The notes under the pieces: model-generated | The model's input: the letters and a program-made list of their open reading frames with translations, nothing else | Told to the model about the DNA's origin: nothing | Database searches by the model: none | Translations under genes and position numbers: made by a program | DNA from: Ailurus styani | Taxonomy: Eukaryota; Chordata; Mammalia; Carnivora; Ailuridae | Length of the DNA stretch: 64,000 bases | Reading direction: 5' to 3' | Assembly (NCBI GenBank): GCA_002007465.1 | Contig: LNAC01000162.1 | Coordinates: forward strand, 3,207,761 to 3,271,760 | In this document: one piece after another, positions 22,995 to 35,116 of the stretch | Layout: every line of letters starts with the position of its first letter | How positions within the stretch are numbered: position 1 is the stretch's first letter

Positions 22995-23476
22995 GGTTCA
23001 GTGGGCAAAATAACGGCCCCCAAAGATGTCCACATCCTAATCCTTGGAACCTGTGAATATGTTACCTACATTAGAAAAGGGGCTGTGCAGGTATGCTTAA
23101 ATTAAAGGGTATGAGATGGGGAGACTCTCCTGGATTATCTAAGTGAGCCCGATGTAAGGGTCCTTCATAATAAAAAAGGGAAGCAGAAGAGATCGACAAG
23201 ATGAGATCTGAGAGATTCACCCACTAATGCTGGCTTTCCAGATGAAGAAAGGCAGCTATGAGTCAATGAGTCTGTGGATGGCATCTAGAAGCTACAAAAG
23301 GTACAGAAACAGACTCCCCTAGACCCTCCATGAGGGAATAGAGCCATTACCTAGATTTTAGCCACTGACACGTGCATTGGGCTTCTAACCTAAAGAACTC
23401 TAACATAATAGATTGGATTATTTAAAGTCCTGGAGCTTGTAGTAATCTGTCACAGCAACCATAGAAAACTAATATA
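22995..23476 (+). mobile_element. MLT1-type (ERVL-MaLR) solitary LTR
   Basis: 'GGCCCCCAAAGATGTCCACA', 'TCCTAATCCTTGGAACCTGT', 'GAATATGTTACC' and the end 'AGCAACCATAGAAAACTAAT' follow the MLT1 LTR order in the sense direction. No internal region is attached, and it is old and non-coding. Confidence 0.9.
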
Positions 23477-23859
23477 CCAGGAATTAAGCTGTTTAATGTC
23501 AGACTTAAGATATTCCTAGGAATTCTGCCTACAAGAATGAAAGGCAGACCAGAGGGGTTAGTACTCTGGGAAGGCATTTCAAGGCTAAGAAACACAAGGG
23601 AAAGGTATGGGTTATGAAAAAGACACAGGGCGACTCTTGGCCTAAGTGAGAACAGAAAGCAGAAATGAACCATAAATGATCTATTATTCACATATTATTA
23701 GGCATCTGTTGTATACATAATTATATGCTAGATGTTTCAAGGAATATACAAAATGTAACTGCATGCGTGTTCTTAAAATAGAGTCCAGTTTTTGTTTGTT
23801 TTTAATTTTTTTGCCAAGGGCTACCCTGCTCCAAAACACATTTCCTATTCCACTGAAGA
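23477..23859. other. Spacer between the LTR and the GC-rich block
   Basis: No gene or repeat recognised. Confidence 0.4.
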
Positions 23860-25390
23860 TGGATCTCATGGAACTCCTTAGTCAGGAAGTCCACTGATGG
23901 GAGACACTTGGAGGATCTATCTCCCACAGAGGTCATGAGTCTCTTCCCAGCACAGATTCATAAGGGAACTAATTACAGTACAATTTCCGTCATTGTGCCA
24001 TGTGTGCAGTTCAAGGAAACTCTAGCTCCAAGAAGATAGCCTCTGGGCTGGAGCTTTCCTTGTACACAGAGGTCTGGAATCCAACAAGCCCTAGGGTAGG
24101 AAATGTGCAGGGAGGAAAGAGAGCATGCTTGGGTGCTTTGGGTCAATGGCCTGGCTCCTCCTGTTCCTCTCCCAGTTGGGAACATAAGGGTGTACTGAGA
24201 GTTTTGGCCATAGGTGGGCCACACAACTACCTGTGGGTATATGCAATTGTAACTAACACACATAGGGATAAAAGGGTCCATCCTGCTCCAGAACAGTAGA
24301 GCTCATTCCTCTGACTCCGGATCTCATGAGATCACAGAGCCAGATCTCCCAGATCTTGGACTGGAAAACAAGAGTGAGAGACAGGACCTTAGTCAGGTAA
24401 AAACAAGAGGTCCACAAATGGTCCAAGGATAACCATCATTCAAATCCCTTCACCAATGGATCAATGTGAGAAATGCTATCTCAGGGAAATGGCTTGGTGA
24501 GCAAAGGTGGGCCCTAGCCCACCGTGGGTGTGGACCAAATGCTGGGGGCAGGTACCAAGACTGAAAAGTGCATGTGTGAGCCTCTGTGTCTCCACATCAG
24601 AGTATCGTGCCATCAGCCTTCAGGTCCAGGAATTCTGGGGATGAACAGGGCCCCCGATTTTCTGGGGGATTCATAGGAATACCAAGGTCCACCCCCCTCT
24701 GCCCTTCCCCCCACCAGCGCCCCTGGCCAAACCTCAAGTTACCAATTCCCCTAAAGCCAGGTCTTGTAGGAACGCCTAAGCCTTGCATTCCCAGTATGGT
24801 CAGAAAATTCACTGATAAGAGATACCTAGGGGACCTGAATCCCACCGGTTCCCTTACTTTCCCCAGGCACAGGGCTGCATGGGGTTTCCTGGTCTCACTC
24901 AAACCTCCTGCTCTTCTCGGCATCATAAGTGCTGGGCAGGGTAACCCCTAACTCCAGGAAAAGGGACTGGTAGGGGTGGGGTTAGCCCGTATGCACAGAA
25001 ACCTAGAGGTCCTAGAATCCTGTGGGCAGGACACTGGTGAGGAGCAAAGCTTACACAAACCGGACTCTCCGAATCTGCGGGCAGGTTTCCTTTGATTAGT
25101 CCCAGGGTTTCACCCTTGAGGGCTACTTGGGGCCACAGCAATGTGTGGAGGAAACAAAGGGCAGCCGGCCTGCAGCCAGCTCCAAAACACCGTAGCTGAG
25201 TCACCTGAGACCAGATCTCGCAGTATCTCGGGGCCAGAATCTCGCGGGAACCCAGAAGTCCTGGAAACTGCTTAGCCTTGTCATCCTGGGCAAGTCTCCT
25301 GATGAGAGGCACCTGGGAGACCTGACTCCCACAGACGCCCTGAGTAGGAAATCAGCACAGGGCCACAAGGGTTTAACTAAAAGGACCTTT
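23860..25390. repeat. GC-richer block with diverged internal direct repeats
   Basis: A roughly 90-bp motif recurs at about 23881, 24800 and 25285: a 'C(T)GATG(A)GAG(A)-AC-T-GG-GACCTGA-TCCCAC' core, with starts near 23901, 24819 and 25304 at the GAGACAC/GAGATAC/GAGGCAC word. Spacings are about 918 and 485 bp, so the unit may be 0.46-0.49 kb with one copy too diverged to see. A second shared word, 'GAGGTC.(T)GAATCC', follows the first two motifs by about 165-190 bp. CpGs are more frequent than in neighbouring DNA (for example 25180-25260). Frames of 99-129 codons on both strands overlap and look spurious. The family is unknown; it could be a satellite relic or an unrecognised carnivore LTR array. 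Confidence 0.6.
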
Positions 25391-26089
25391 TCCTTTCCTC
25401 ATCACTAGTGCAGTGCTAGGCACTCTTAGCACTATGAAGATGGCCAGTAAAGACAATAGCAATGAGAATACCAGTGATTAAATGTCATAAAATTTAAGTA
25501 GTATAAATTATACATATAACTATGAGTTCTATGAGTCCACAGATAAGATTATTTGACAAAGGGAGTAGCGATGTGGGGATGTGAATAGGTTACACAGTCT
25601 CATGGCCACTAGGGGACCAAGAGGAGGTAAAATACAGTGAATGGGAAGATTACTACCTCCATTTCCCAGTGCAACTAGGGGATTTCAGTGCTTATCTTTT
25701 GTATGTATTGAACGCCCACGAAAGAGTTTCTTTGTATAAAGATTTGAATAAAGCTTTTTTTTTTCTTGAATAATTTGACAGCCACTGCAGTAATCAATTG
25801 GAAACCAGTGAACAGATTCAAGCTTGGAAATCTCACAAATACTTTACCAGGAGTGTAAAAGTATAAAAGATGGAACAGAGACCTCGGTTCTAATAGCCCA
25901 AGTTCAAGGTTAATGGGGGAAGAAATGAAAAAGACAAATCTGATAGATTAGAAAAAGGAGAACAAAAGAAAGGAAGAAACGAGCTAGTATTTTTTGATCA
26001 TGATATGGTAAGAGAGGGAGATAGAAGACCCTAAGTCACTGGCTTGAAGGACAAGGTACATACACCACTGCCATTATTCCCTAAGTAGC
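25391..26089. other. Unique stretch
   Basis: No gene or repeat family recognised. Confidence 0.45.
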
Positions 26090-26270
26090 AACACCAGTTT
26101 GAATATTAACTAATTCAATCCTCATAACAATTCTAGTAGATGACTTGTATCATTATTCCTCATTTACTAGTAAGGAAACTGAAGTCTCAAAGGCCAAGTA
26201 ATTTGCTGAGGGTCACCTGGTTAGCTCTTGGCAGGGTCAACATTCAAATTCAGGCTGTGGGGCTCTGGAA
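26090..26270 (-). mobile_element. MIR SINE, minus strand
   Basis: 'AGTAAGGAAACTGAAGTCTC', 'AAGTAATTTGCTGAGGGTCA' and 'TTCAAATTCAGGCTGTGG' are the complement of the MIR core (family: gaggaaactgaggctcagag...aagtaacttgcccaaggtca). Confidence 0.88.
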
Positions 26271-26330
26271 TCATGTTCTCAGCCACCGTGGGGTAGAGGA
26301 TGGAGTAGTTATTTGAGAAAGAAAGCAACT

Positions 26331-26520
26331 TTCTTTTTAAGGCTTATGTATTTATTTTAGAGGACAGGTGAGGCAGAAGGAGAGGGAGAGAGTGAATATC
26401 AATCTGACTCCCCACTGAGCACAGACACCCATGAGGGGCTTCATCTCATGACTCTGAGATCATGACCTGAGCTGAAATCAAGAGTAAGAGGCTTAACCTA
26501 CTGAGCCCCCCAGGGACCCC
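26331..26520 (-). mobile_element. Older CAN-SINE, minus strand
   Basis: Diverged antisense CAN-SINE: 'GCTTATGTATTTATTTTAGA', a GA-rich tract, 'GAGATCATGACCTGAGCTGA', and the head near 'CTACTGAGCCCCCCAGGGAC'. Short imperfect flanking repeats GAAAGCAAC and GAAAAGAGCAAC are present. Confidence 0.93.
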
Positions 26521-27918
26521 CGAAAAGAGCAACGTTCACTTCAAACATGTGAAATTTGAGGCAAGTGAAAAAACATCTCTGTGGTACATTTTGCTATCAT
26601 TACAGTAAGATCTCAGAACACTGCTGCTGTGTAGAGCAAAGTTGACCCTGACAAATGATAAATCTAGATACCACTAAATTATTGTTTGAGTCAATAGGAC
26701 ATCTTGACTTTTGCTGAATGCACTGAGAACCATAGTATTATTTCATTATCAGTAAACTATAGCAACTCATAAAGGAATTAGAGACAGAACTACTTCCCTA
26801 GAGACAGTCATACCATATGGCTGTTATAAAAATATAGTTTTAAATAACATCAACTCTAAGCACTGTTATACAAATCTCTTCATATCATACTATGTATAAT
26901 TCCTAAGGGGTCAATAGAACTCTAAATAAACCCCTATAACAAGGAAATTATCTGACTATGTATTACTTGGCAATTATTAAAAACAACAACAAGTTTAACA
27001 ATTGTATTTCACTTTTTTAAATGTAGGTTAAGTCCTCCTTAAATTTTAGTTACCGAACTATCACTGATAATGAGGAAAATAACAGATATTAGTTCCAATT
27101 CAGGTACAGAATTTCTGGCATATAATTAGAGATCTGCAAACTCATATGTAGTCAAGAGATGCCTCATTACCCACAGGTAGTTGACAAAATGCTTTACCAC
27201 CTGCATATTGCCTGTTAAATTTAGATCAAGATTGACAAAATATTTTTTCCTGTGGTGCTTGAAATTCAAAAGCCAAAACTTCTAAGACTCCCTTGCCCTA
27301 GTTTCACTTTTTATTTATTTATTTAATTTTTTTGTTTTGTTTTGAGAAATCTTCCTTCATAAAAGCCTTTAGAACTCTGAAACTTTTTTTTTCTTCTATT
27401 CCTTTGCTCTTTGGAATTCCACTTCTGTGTTACAACTATGTGAAAGCTCTAAGATAACCACAAAAACAAAAGTGTGGTATCAAATTGAACCTGACCTTCT
27501 GGCTGGCAGAATGGAACAAAATCTCTCCTTTAAATCCCTCCAGTATTTGGTGAATCTTCTAATCCTAAAGAGCTGACTCTTATTGATTCTTTTTGTGATA
27601 TAAAAGAAATATCATATCTGAAGAACTTTTTTTTAATAAAAAGTCTGTAGAGTCTCAGCTACTTCGTTGAGAAGAATCCTAATGATGAATAAGGAGTCTA
27701 TCATAAGTACCAAAAGAGAGACTCCAACCATTTGGAGAAAAACATGAAGAGGAATCTTTCATTTCCTTTGAATTTCACCTTGAAGCAACTTATGGCTTTC
27801 CAACATATGCTACATTTGGTTGTAGAATCTGAGTATATATCATAAAAAGATTGAGAGAATTCTCAAATACTGAGAATATATTGAGATTAACTCATAGGTA
27901 ATGGATTTAAACACTGGG

Positions 27919-27920
<2 letters not shown>
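26521..27920. other. AT-rich unique stretch
   Basis: No gene or repeat family recognised in 1.4 kb. T-runs at about 27310-27390 only. Confidence 0.45.

Positions 27921-27970
<50 letters not shown>
27921..27970. repeat. (TATC)n tetranucleotide microsatellite
   Basis: About 12 uninterrupted TATC units, followed by an alternating AT segment. Perfect tetranucleotide runs of this length are normally polymorphic. Confidence 0.97.
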
Positions 27971-29088
27971 CATATATACACGTTCATGATTGCTTTTCTT
28001 TCTATATGGTAATTTGTTTTATATTTAAATTTTTATTTAAATTTAAATGTGTACACGCACTCAGTATGCATCCAGTCCTTACATAATTTCCCAACATTTC
28101 AGCATTTTCCATACATGTAAACTATGATTTTTCTGAGTTTGAAGTCCCAGCTGCCATTCACTCTGGAAGTTAAGGAATTGTTTTGGGAGCTCTAAGGTCA
28201 CTCAGCTGCATCTGGGTCACCGAGCTCAGACTCAGGCAGAACAGAATGTTGCTCTTCTCCCAATGGACTTCTTTTTTAGTGCATGCTGCTTTTAATATTC
28301 ACTCTCTCCCTGGGGTCTAACTGGGTTACACTCAAAGTCCAGCTCAGCACAGTGGCCAGATTTCTTATACTCTTGAGGATACTGTGGACTACATTAATGT
28401 TTAAAATATGGATAAAGTAATGAGTCACATATAGATCAAGGAAATAAATCATGGAACTTCACGATTAAAAAAAAAAGGCTTTGTATACATATGTCCTCTA
28501 AGTAAACCATTTAAATAACTTGAAGTAATTGTTTTCCAGTCTTGCTTACAAGGTGGGCCCATGGCAAGGATCTCAAGAACAGTGTAATAAGGAATCTGTA
28601 ATGTAATCACTTACTGTCTAGTGAAATATTGTTTAATAGAATGCAATTGGAAGATACAATGTCTTTATAAATTTTCTTCTAAACACTGGCATTTATACTC
28701 AGCCTAGAGATATTTTCAAAGTAATTAGTTACACCAAATAACACAATCAGTTCTAAAATAGCTAAGATCCAGAGCAGAAACAGAAAGGTCCCAGTTGTGA
28801 TTCCACTTCATCATCAATACATTTCTAAATCCCCTATTTAAAACTGAAATAATAAAAAAAAAGTTCTTTGGGAGGAGCAATGCTAAGGTGTTTGTTAAAG
28901 AAGTGATGGAATGTAAGAATACGAGCTCTTTGATTTGCATTTAACAGCCAAAAGTACATGTCATGATAACTCTTGGAGAAATATTGAGAAATTCCCAAAT
29001 CTTAATTTTCTGTCCTCATGTGAGACCATACCTAACTTGATTTGGGAGAAATTCTGTTCTCTTATGAGAGAATTATGTGACCACTTTT
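27971..29088. other. AT-rich unique stretch
   Basis: No gene or repeat family recognised. Confidence 0.45.
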
Positions 29089-29104
29089 AAGAACTATAAG
29101 AGGT

Positions 29105-29286
29105 GGGCGCCTGGGTGGCTCAGTGGGTTAAAGCCTCTGCCTTCGGCTCAGGTCATGATCTCAGGGTCCTGGGATCAAGGCCCGCATCGGGCTCTCTGCT
29201 CAGCAGGGAGCCTGCTTCCTCCTCTCTCTCTGCCTACTTGTAATCTTTCTCTGTCATATAAATAAATAAAATCTTTAAAAAAAAAA
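29105..29286 (+). mobile_element. CAN-SINE, mustelid-like subfamily
   Basis: Near-consensus copy with head 'GGGCGCCTGGGTGGCTCAGT', a 'CTTCGGCTCAGGTCATGATC' B-box region and a poly-A tail. The perfect 16-bp target-site duplication AAGAACTATAAGAGGT is at 29089-29104 and 29287-29302. It is among the least diverged copies in the window. Confidence 0.98.
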
Positions 29287-29302
29287 AAGAACTATAAGAG
29301 GT

Positions 29303-30724
29303 AAGAAGAACAGAAATCCATTTAGTGCTTTCATAGAGAGGAAATTTAACATAATCAATTAAATGAGTGATAAAGTTGAGAACCAAAATGAGTGCCTTGA
29401 AGCACTCCAAAAAGTAGCAAAAGCAGGAAGACACCAAGTATTCCTAGGGCAAAAGGGGACAATGAGAGGAAATGGTGTGAGAAGTGCAAGAAGGTAGGGT
29501 TGTCTACCGCTTGGCAGACAGAAACAGGAACCATGGAACACTGGCTTTCTACCAGGAGCAGGAATCAAGATGGATACATAGTCACTGCTAGGAAAGCTAC
29601 TGTAGGCAGGAAAGGGGAAAAGGGGGGAAAACCCCAACTTAGTCTCTTCTCACCCACCAATACCTGCAATTTGCTGAATATAACCAGAAGTCAATAGACA
29701 GAAAACTCTGTAATACAGAGTAAAGCAAGAGAATGTGAGAAATACACTAGCAACCAAACAGACAAATAACTAGCACGGGAATTAAAAGAAATGAAAATGT
29801 TAAGAATCCATAAATATCAGCTCATCCAACCTCTTGTCCCCAAGTATTCATAGCCAGGAATGGTTCTGAAAAATGTCTGTGCTTATGACTTAACAAGATC
29901 CTTTATTTGTAGTCTGATCACATTTTCTAATGTTCACTGGTTTGGTCATCATCCTTTTTACAGTATCTCTCCAGTTATAAAGTCCATTTGGTGATCTTAA
30001 TTACTTATCAAGTATATTCATGAGTTGTCATCTTCAAGAATGAACAAAAAGACTAATATTGAGATGCCATGGCAGAAACCTAGAGGACTTACAGTTTCAA
30101 CCTCCTTTAAGTATTTTCTGTAGACTCTTATGTTTCTCCTTAGTGTGTAAGAGTAAAGAATATTTAGCTAAGCAAAGCTGTTCTCATACAATAATCTTCA
30201 AGTCACAAAACCCAGTCCATACTCATTCTGCTTAGAACACCACCGCCATTTTGCAAAAATATTTCCAGGATTCCAACTATTTATCTCTGAAATCATGTTG
30301 AGAGGATTTATTACCTCCTTTCCTGGGAGGTAATATCAGATCTCACTCATATAAAAATACCATTGACTTTCAGTCTCTTTACTGTTCTAAATGTTCTAAT
30401 TCTCCATGTCTAACTCATTAAGAATATACAGTGATGGTTTTTTTTCTGCTTTGAATTATGGTCTTAAGCCAGTTTTTAGCACTGATAATGTGGTTGTTTT
30501 CATCCCAGCCAAATCCAATTAATTTTTCAAGTAAAATTTCAAGGCATACTATATCAAAGCTTTTACTCCAGTTGAAAACAAAATTCAGGAATGGAAAACA
30601 GCTGTGTGCCCAGCTCCACTGTTTCTTTAATTCTCCCTAAGCTTTTGTTGTTTATTCTTATGCTAGCATGGTTTCTATAGAATTTAGTGTTTGTTTGGGG
30701 TGGGTATGGCTGGGTGTTTTCTGT
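29303..30724. other. Unique stretch
   Basis: No gene or repeat family recognised. Confidence 0.45.
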
Positions 30725-31135
30725 GTTAGGGGTATCCAAATAGAACCAGTAGGATACATGCATGTGTGTATGTAGATGTGTATGTGTTTAAGGAATTGAC
30801 CTATGCAATTTTGGAAGTTGGCAGGTTTGAAATTTGCAGGGCAGGGCGGCAGACTAGAAATTCTGGTAAGAGTTGATGGTTCAGTCCCAAGTCCTGAGCA
30901 ATCTTGAGTTAGAATTCCTTCCTCTTCAAGTGGACCTTAGCTTTTTCTCGTAAGGCCTTCAACTGACTGCATAAAGCCCACCCACATAATGGATGCTAAT
31001 ATACTTTATTCAAAGTCTATTGATTTAAGTTTTAATCATGTCTAAATAACGACTTCACAGCAACATGTAGACTGGCCTCGGACTAAACAACTGGGTACCA
31101 CAGCCTGGTCAAGTTGTCAAGTTGACACTATCACA
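30725..31135. repeat. Ancient dispersed repeat, family not assigned (copy 2)
   Basis: Same pattern as 1741-2262: 'ATCCAAATAGAACCAGTAGG', a TG-rich stretch, 'GGAATTGACC', 'AAGCCCACCCACATAATGG', 'CAAGTTGACACTATCAC'. More diverged and shorter than copy 1. Confidence 0.6.
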
Positions 31136-32599
31136 TTTTTGTTTGTTACAATTCCTCCTTTGCCATTTCAAATGACCAGAAACCTATTTCACTTAAATTG
31201 TATTGCATCATTATCTATTATTACAAATATAGTGCTATAAAATAAGAAATGTGAATTCTGAGTATGACTCCATTTCTAAAATATTATTTAAGAATATGAA
31301 GTATTATTATTAATCTTTAAGAAAATGCATCAAAATGAAAAATGACTTGCAATATTTTCTAAGCAGAAAATCTGATAAAACTCCTGTAGGAGAGGTAAAG
31401 TAACATATTTATTATAAAATGCCCTCAAAAGCTAATTTAAGTTTGTGAAAAAAATTTCTGACGCTGAACATTTGTTCCATAATCTTTGCATTATCTTAAT
31501 TTTTCATACATTTTCAGTAAGTTTCACTGGCTATATATGAAGTTTCTATTTTGAATGTAGAGTTAAATCTTTTTTTTTAACAAAACTCACAGATTTTAGT
31601 AAGCTCAAAGCTAACGCTTATAGGTTAATTACTGTTATTTTAAACCCTGGTAATAGCTACCTCAGTGAATGTTTCCCTAGTACTTTAGGCAGGATTATAA
31701 TTTAGGAAATATTTTTTTCTTTTTTATATAACTACTGCTTTATCACTTTTTTTTTTTACAAATCTACTTATAAAAAGGCATAGGCTTAATAAAATTAACG
31801 TTCCTAAGGAAACTAATTTCTTAGTCACTTTATAGTTTTTGTTAAATAAAAAACAAAAAAGGAAAATACAGTTTTTGTTAATTAAATGCCATTTCTCATA
31901 TATTAATGATCCACCTGAGACTGGAAATGAAATAGTTCTTTTTTGTTTAAAGAGAAAAATAGGTCTCTTTTAATTCTTTTGTCCAATGTTGGTTTTAAAT
32001 TTTCTTCCTGATATCTTTTATATTCTTTCAAAATCCAACTGCCTCAAAGCTTAAGAATTTTAAGGTTCTTAATTTCTTTCAGGCTCGTAATAGTAGGATG
32101 GATGGTCTACAAATTTGAACTCCTTTGGAAAATATCTGTTCTTAACTTTTATTTTTTTATTAAAGAACTTAAGCAACATTTAGATTATTAAATCACACAC
32201 TACTTTTTAAATAATAGTGAGTTTCAAAGTTTGAACTAAACAGTCACGGATTTTCTTTCACAAAGTCATATGCTAACCTTATGTATAAAAATATGGATTA
32301 TTAATAGTTCCTTTTCTGAAGATAATGTTTTTCTCTGTATAAAGATTTTTCAAAAACATAGCCTCATTAATCTTCTCTGTGTCTCCAAAGGCAATTGTGT
32401 ATGCATGATTTCCATTTTACAGATTATAAACTAACCTGAGGAAACTGACTATCATGGGATTCATTTTGTTTCTCATGCCATAGCTTTGACCCACAAAGAT
32501 TTCAAATTTATTATAGGCATAGACTTTATTTTACTCTTCTATTATATTCCCCAAAGTCCAAAGAGAATGCAGTCTTGTGTGACTAAAGAAAAAAAAAAG
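31136..32599. other. AT-rich unique stretch
   Basis: No gene recognised. A possible MIR scrap lies on minus near 32400 ('TTTCCATTTTACAGATTATA'). Otherwise T-rich and A-rich runs. Confidence 0.45.
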
Positions 32600-32780
32600 T
32601 TTCAAAGTCAGAAAGCCGGGCTTTGAGACAAAGCTTTCCCATTTGGGCAAATTATTTAACCTCTCCAAGTTTACATCTGTGAAACACCTGCTCTCTCCAC
32701 AACAGTGTTGTTTGTGAGGAGCAAATGAAAGAAATATATAAATGTGCTTTGTAAATTGCAGCTCCTATATAAATGTTAGT
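32600..32780 (+). mobile_element. MIR SINE
   Basis: 'GGGCTTTGAGACAAAG', 'TTGGGCAAATTATTTAACCT', 'CATCTGTGAAACACCTG', then 'GTGCTTTGTAAATTG' and 'AAATGTTAGTTGTTAT' follow the MIR order across most of its length. Confidence 0.88.
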
Positions 32781-32879
32781 TGTTATGTTATACTTATAAC
32801 CCCACCTCGACACTTTCTTTGAAGCAAATATTGAATCTTATCAATGTTGGCATTCTTCAGGCCATAGTATGTCATTTAA

Positions 32880-33320
32880 ATGTTGTTATCAGGCAGGCCT
32901 GAAGATCCTAAATGCTTGAAAGAAGTAAAGGTGCAAGATTGTGGCTAACTGGGGAAAAACCATCTAGACAAAGGATACAGCAAGTGCCAAGAATGTCTGA
33001 GGTGTAGATAGAAGACAACTGTGCTGCTGCAGTGTAAACAGAGAGAGGGTAGTAGGACATGAGATCTGAGATAGTAGGGATAGGGGTAGATCAAGAAAGA
33101 CACTGTGGATTCTTATGAATGCTGATTTTTGCTCTGAACAATTTGGCAAGCTTGGAGTGCTTTATACAAGGTGACCATGTCACTGTAGCTCCTATAATGT
33201 GAATAGAATGCAGAAGAACAAGAGTAGAAGGGACAAGACCAGTTGAAAGAGTCAATGCAGAAGCCCAGGCAAAATATGATTATGATGGAGACTGAATGAA
33301 AGTACTAGTAGAGCAGGTGG
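32880..33320 (-). mobile_element. L2 LINE ORF2-region fragment, minus strand
   Basis: Reads as the complement of the L2 reverse-transcriptase 3' portion: 'ACACTGTGGATTCTTATGAA', 'CTGATTTTTGCTCTGAACAA', 'GAAGGGACAAGACCAG' and 'GCAGAAGCCCAGGCAAAATA' (family: caatagtccaggcgagag on this strand). No open frame. Confidence 0.75.
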
Positions 33321-33686
33321 GAATAAGAAGGCCGATTATATAAATACATTTTGAATGTAGAGCTGGTAAAAATCTATGAATGCTATTATGGTAAAACTAC
33401 ATACAAAATTTGGAAAAACTGTAAGTTTTCTTTATAAAATTGAGTCATCTCTTCAATTATTTAGATCTTCTTTAATTCCCCTTAATTAGCTTTGTAGTTT
33501 CCAGTGCAGAATTCCAGACTGGTTTTCCTGCATTGTTCCCTAGATACATAATAATTTTTATTGCTATTTTAAGTTCATCTTTATTTTTTCCCCACCATAT
33601 ATAATTTATATATATATACACATATAATCATTATGTACATAGATAAATATGCATAATCTTCTCAAGTCTGTAAGAACTTAATGAAT
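33321..33686. other. AT-rich spacer
   Basis: No feature apart from a TA-rich tract at about 33598-33635. Confidence 0.45.
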
Positions 33687-33795
33687 GGGGCGCCTGGGTG
33701 GCTCAGTGGGTTAAAGCCGCTGCCTTCGGCTCAGGTCATGATCCCAGGGTCCTGGGATCGAGGCCCGCGTCGGGCTCTCTGCTCAGCGGGGAGCC
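33687..33795 (+). mobile_element. CAN-SINE head, cut off at an assembly N
   Basis: Nearly consensus head 'GGGGCGCCTGGGTGGCTCAG' through 'GCTCAGCGGGGAGCC', then an N at 33796. The CT-rich body and tail expected after GAGCC are absent, so the element is truncated by the gap, not by biology that can be seen. Confidence 0.96.
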
Positions 33796-33796
33796 N

Positions 33797-33872
33797 AATA
33801 ATACTAGACCTGAAACTAATGTAACATCATAGGTCAACTATACTCCAAAAAAATAAATAAATAAATAAAAGA
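33797..33872 (+). mobile_element. L1 3'-terminal fragment
   Basis: 'CATAGGTCAACTATACTCC' plus an A-rich (AAAT)n tail is the end of a carnivore-type L1 3'UTR. Its 5' side is lost at the N. Confidence 0.7.
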
Positions 33873-33986
33873 AAAAGAAAAAAGAAAAAGACACAAGATG
33901 TGAAACAAAAAGATAAAGTGGAATTTGAAAATACTTGATTACAACCAAAGAAGGAAAGAAAGAAGCCATAAGAGAAATAAAGAACA

Positions 33987-34175
33987 GAGGCACCAGTATG
34001 GTTCAGTGGGTTGGGCATCTGACTCAGTTTCAGCGAGGGTTATAATCTCAGGGCCATGGGATCTAGCCCTGTGTCAGGCTCCCAATTCAGCCTGGAGTCT
34101 GCTTAAGATTCTCTTCCTCTGACCCTGCCCCACACTGCTACTGCTTTCTCTCTTGCTCTCTCCCTCTCTCTAAAA

Positions 34176-34206
<31 letters not shown>

Positions 34207-34208
34207 AA
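33987..34208 (+). mobile_element. Older CAN-SINE
   Basis: Diverged head 'GAGGCACCAGTATGGTTCAG', a body with 'CTCAGGGCCATGGGATCTAG', CT-rich tract and (AAAT)n tail. It ends with about ten AAAT units, a possible polymorphic tract. Confidence 0.94.
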
Positions 34209-34556
34209 TGAAGAATGAAAAAATGAATTGGATAAAAGCTTTAGACACAAATATGTAAGTATAATATGCATATGTGTATATACATTGTAACATTTTATAC
34301 ACACACATATATACACATACTATAAGATTTTACATCTATATAGGTCTATATGTATAAAATGTCAAAAATATGCTTTATATACTTCATTCCCGATTCATAT
34401 TTTTTTCTTTCTTAAATCCTTCACCTAGAGTAGTCAAATATTTTTGATTATGCAATGTTCGTTCTTTATCAACTATTTCCAAACTATGTGTCTTTCTTTT
34501 AATGATTACCTTATATATTTTATGCATCTCTGATTTATTACAGTTCAGTACTACTT

Positions 34557-34713
34557 TTTTTAGATGAGGGAGGGGCAGAGGGAGAGAGAAACTTAAGCAG
34601 GCTTTACACCCAGTGCCGAGCCTGATGCAGGGCTCCATCTCACAACCCTGAAATCATGATCTGAGAAGAAATCAAGAGTCACATGCTTAACTGACTGAGC
34701 CATCCAGGTGCTC
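34557..34713 (-). mobile_element. Older CAN-SINE, minus strand
   Basis: GA-rich 'GGGGCAGAGGGAGAGAGAAA', 'CTGATGCAGGGCTCCATCTC' and head 'CTGACTGAGCCATCCAGGTG'. Imperfect 16-bp target-site duplication CAGT(T/G)CAGTACTA(C/T)TT at 34541 and 34714. Confidence 0.95.
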
Positions 34714-35116
34714 CAGTGCAGTACTATTTGTTTTACAACTTCCCAAATAATGCTAGAAACTTAGGACCCTTTAAGTTATTCAATCCTGTTTGGCTTTTGT
34801 ATTACTTTGATATATATTTTAAATTCCAAAACAGTTATTGTTAATATTCATTTTCATTTAGCCATGTATTTAATCTTTTCATTGCTCTTCATTGTTACCT
34901 GAGTTTCAGTGTTTCCATCTATTATTGTTTCCTTTTTACCTAAATCCTTTATTATTTTTAAGTCATGTTTTCTGATGACAAATTCTCATTATTTTTTTTT
35001 GTTGTTGAACATAACTTTATTTTATGTTCATTTTAAAGGATAGCAGCATAAGGTATACAAATATAAGTTCCCACAGTTTAGATATCTTCCTATTTTCTTC
35101 TAAGTTTCATTCATTC

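Noticed and set aside
24586..25312. Frames of 109-129 codons on both strands in the GC-richer block
   Set aside because: Fewer stops are expected in GC-richer DNA. Frames overlap on opposite strands and share no protein motif; the repeat structure explains the block better.
27310..27345. T-rich run as a SINE or pseudogene tail
   Set aside because: No antisense SINE body, polyadenylation signal or duplication beside it.
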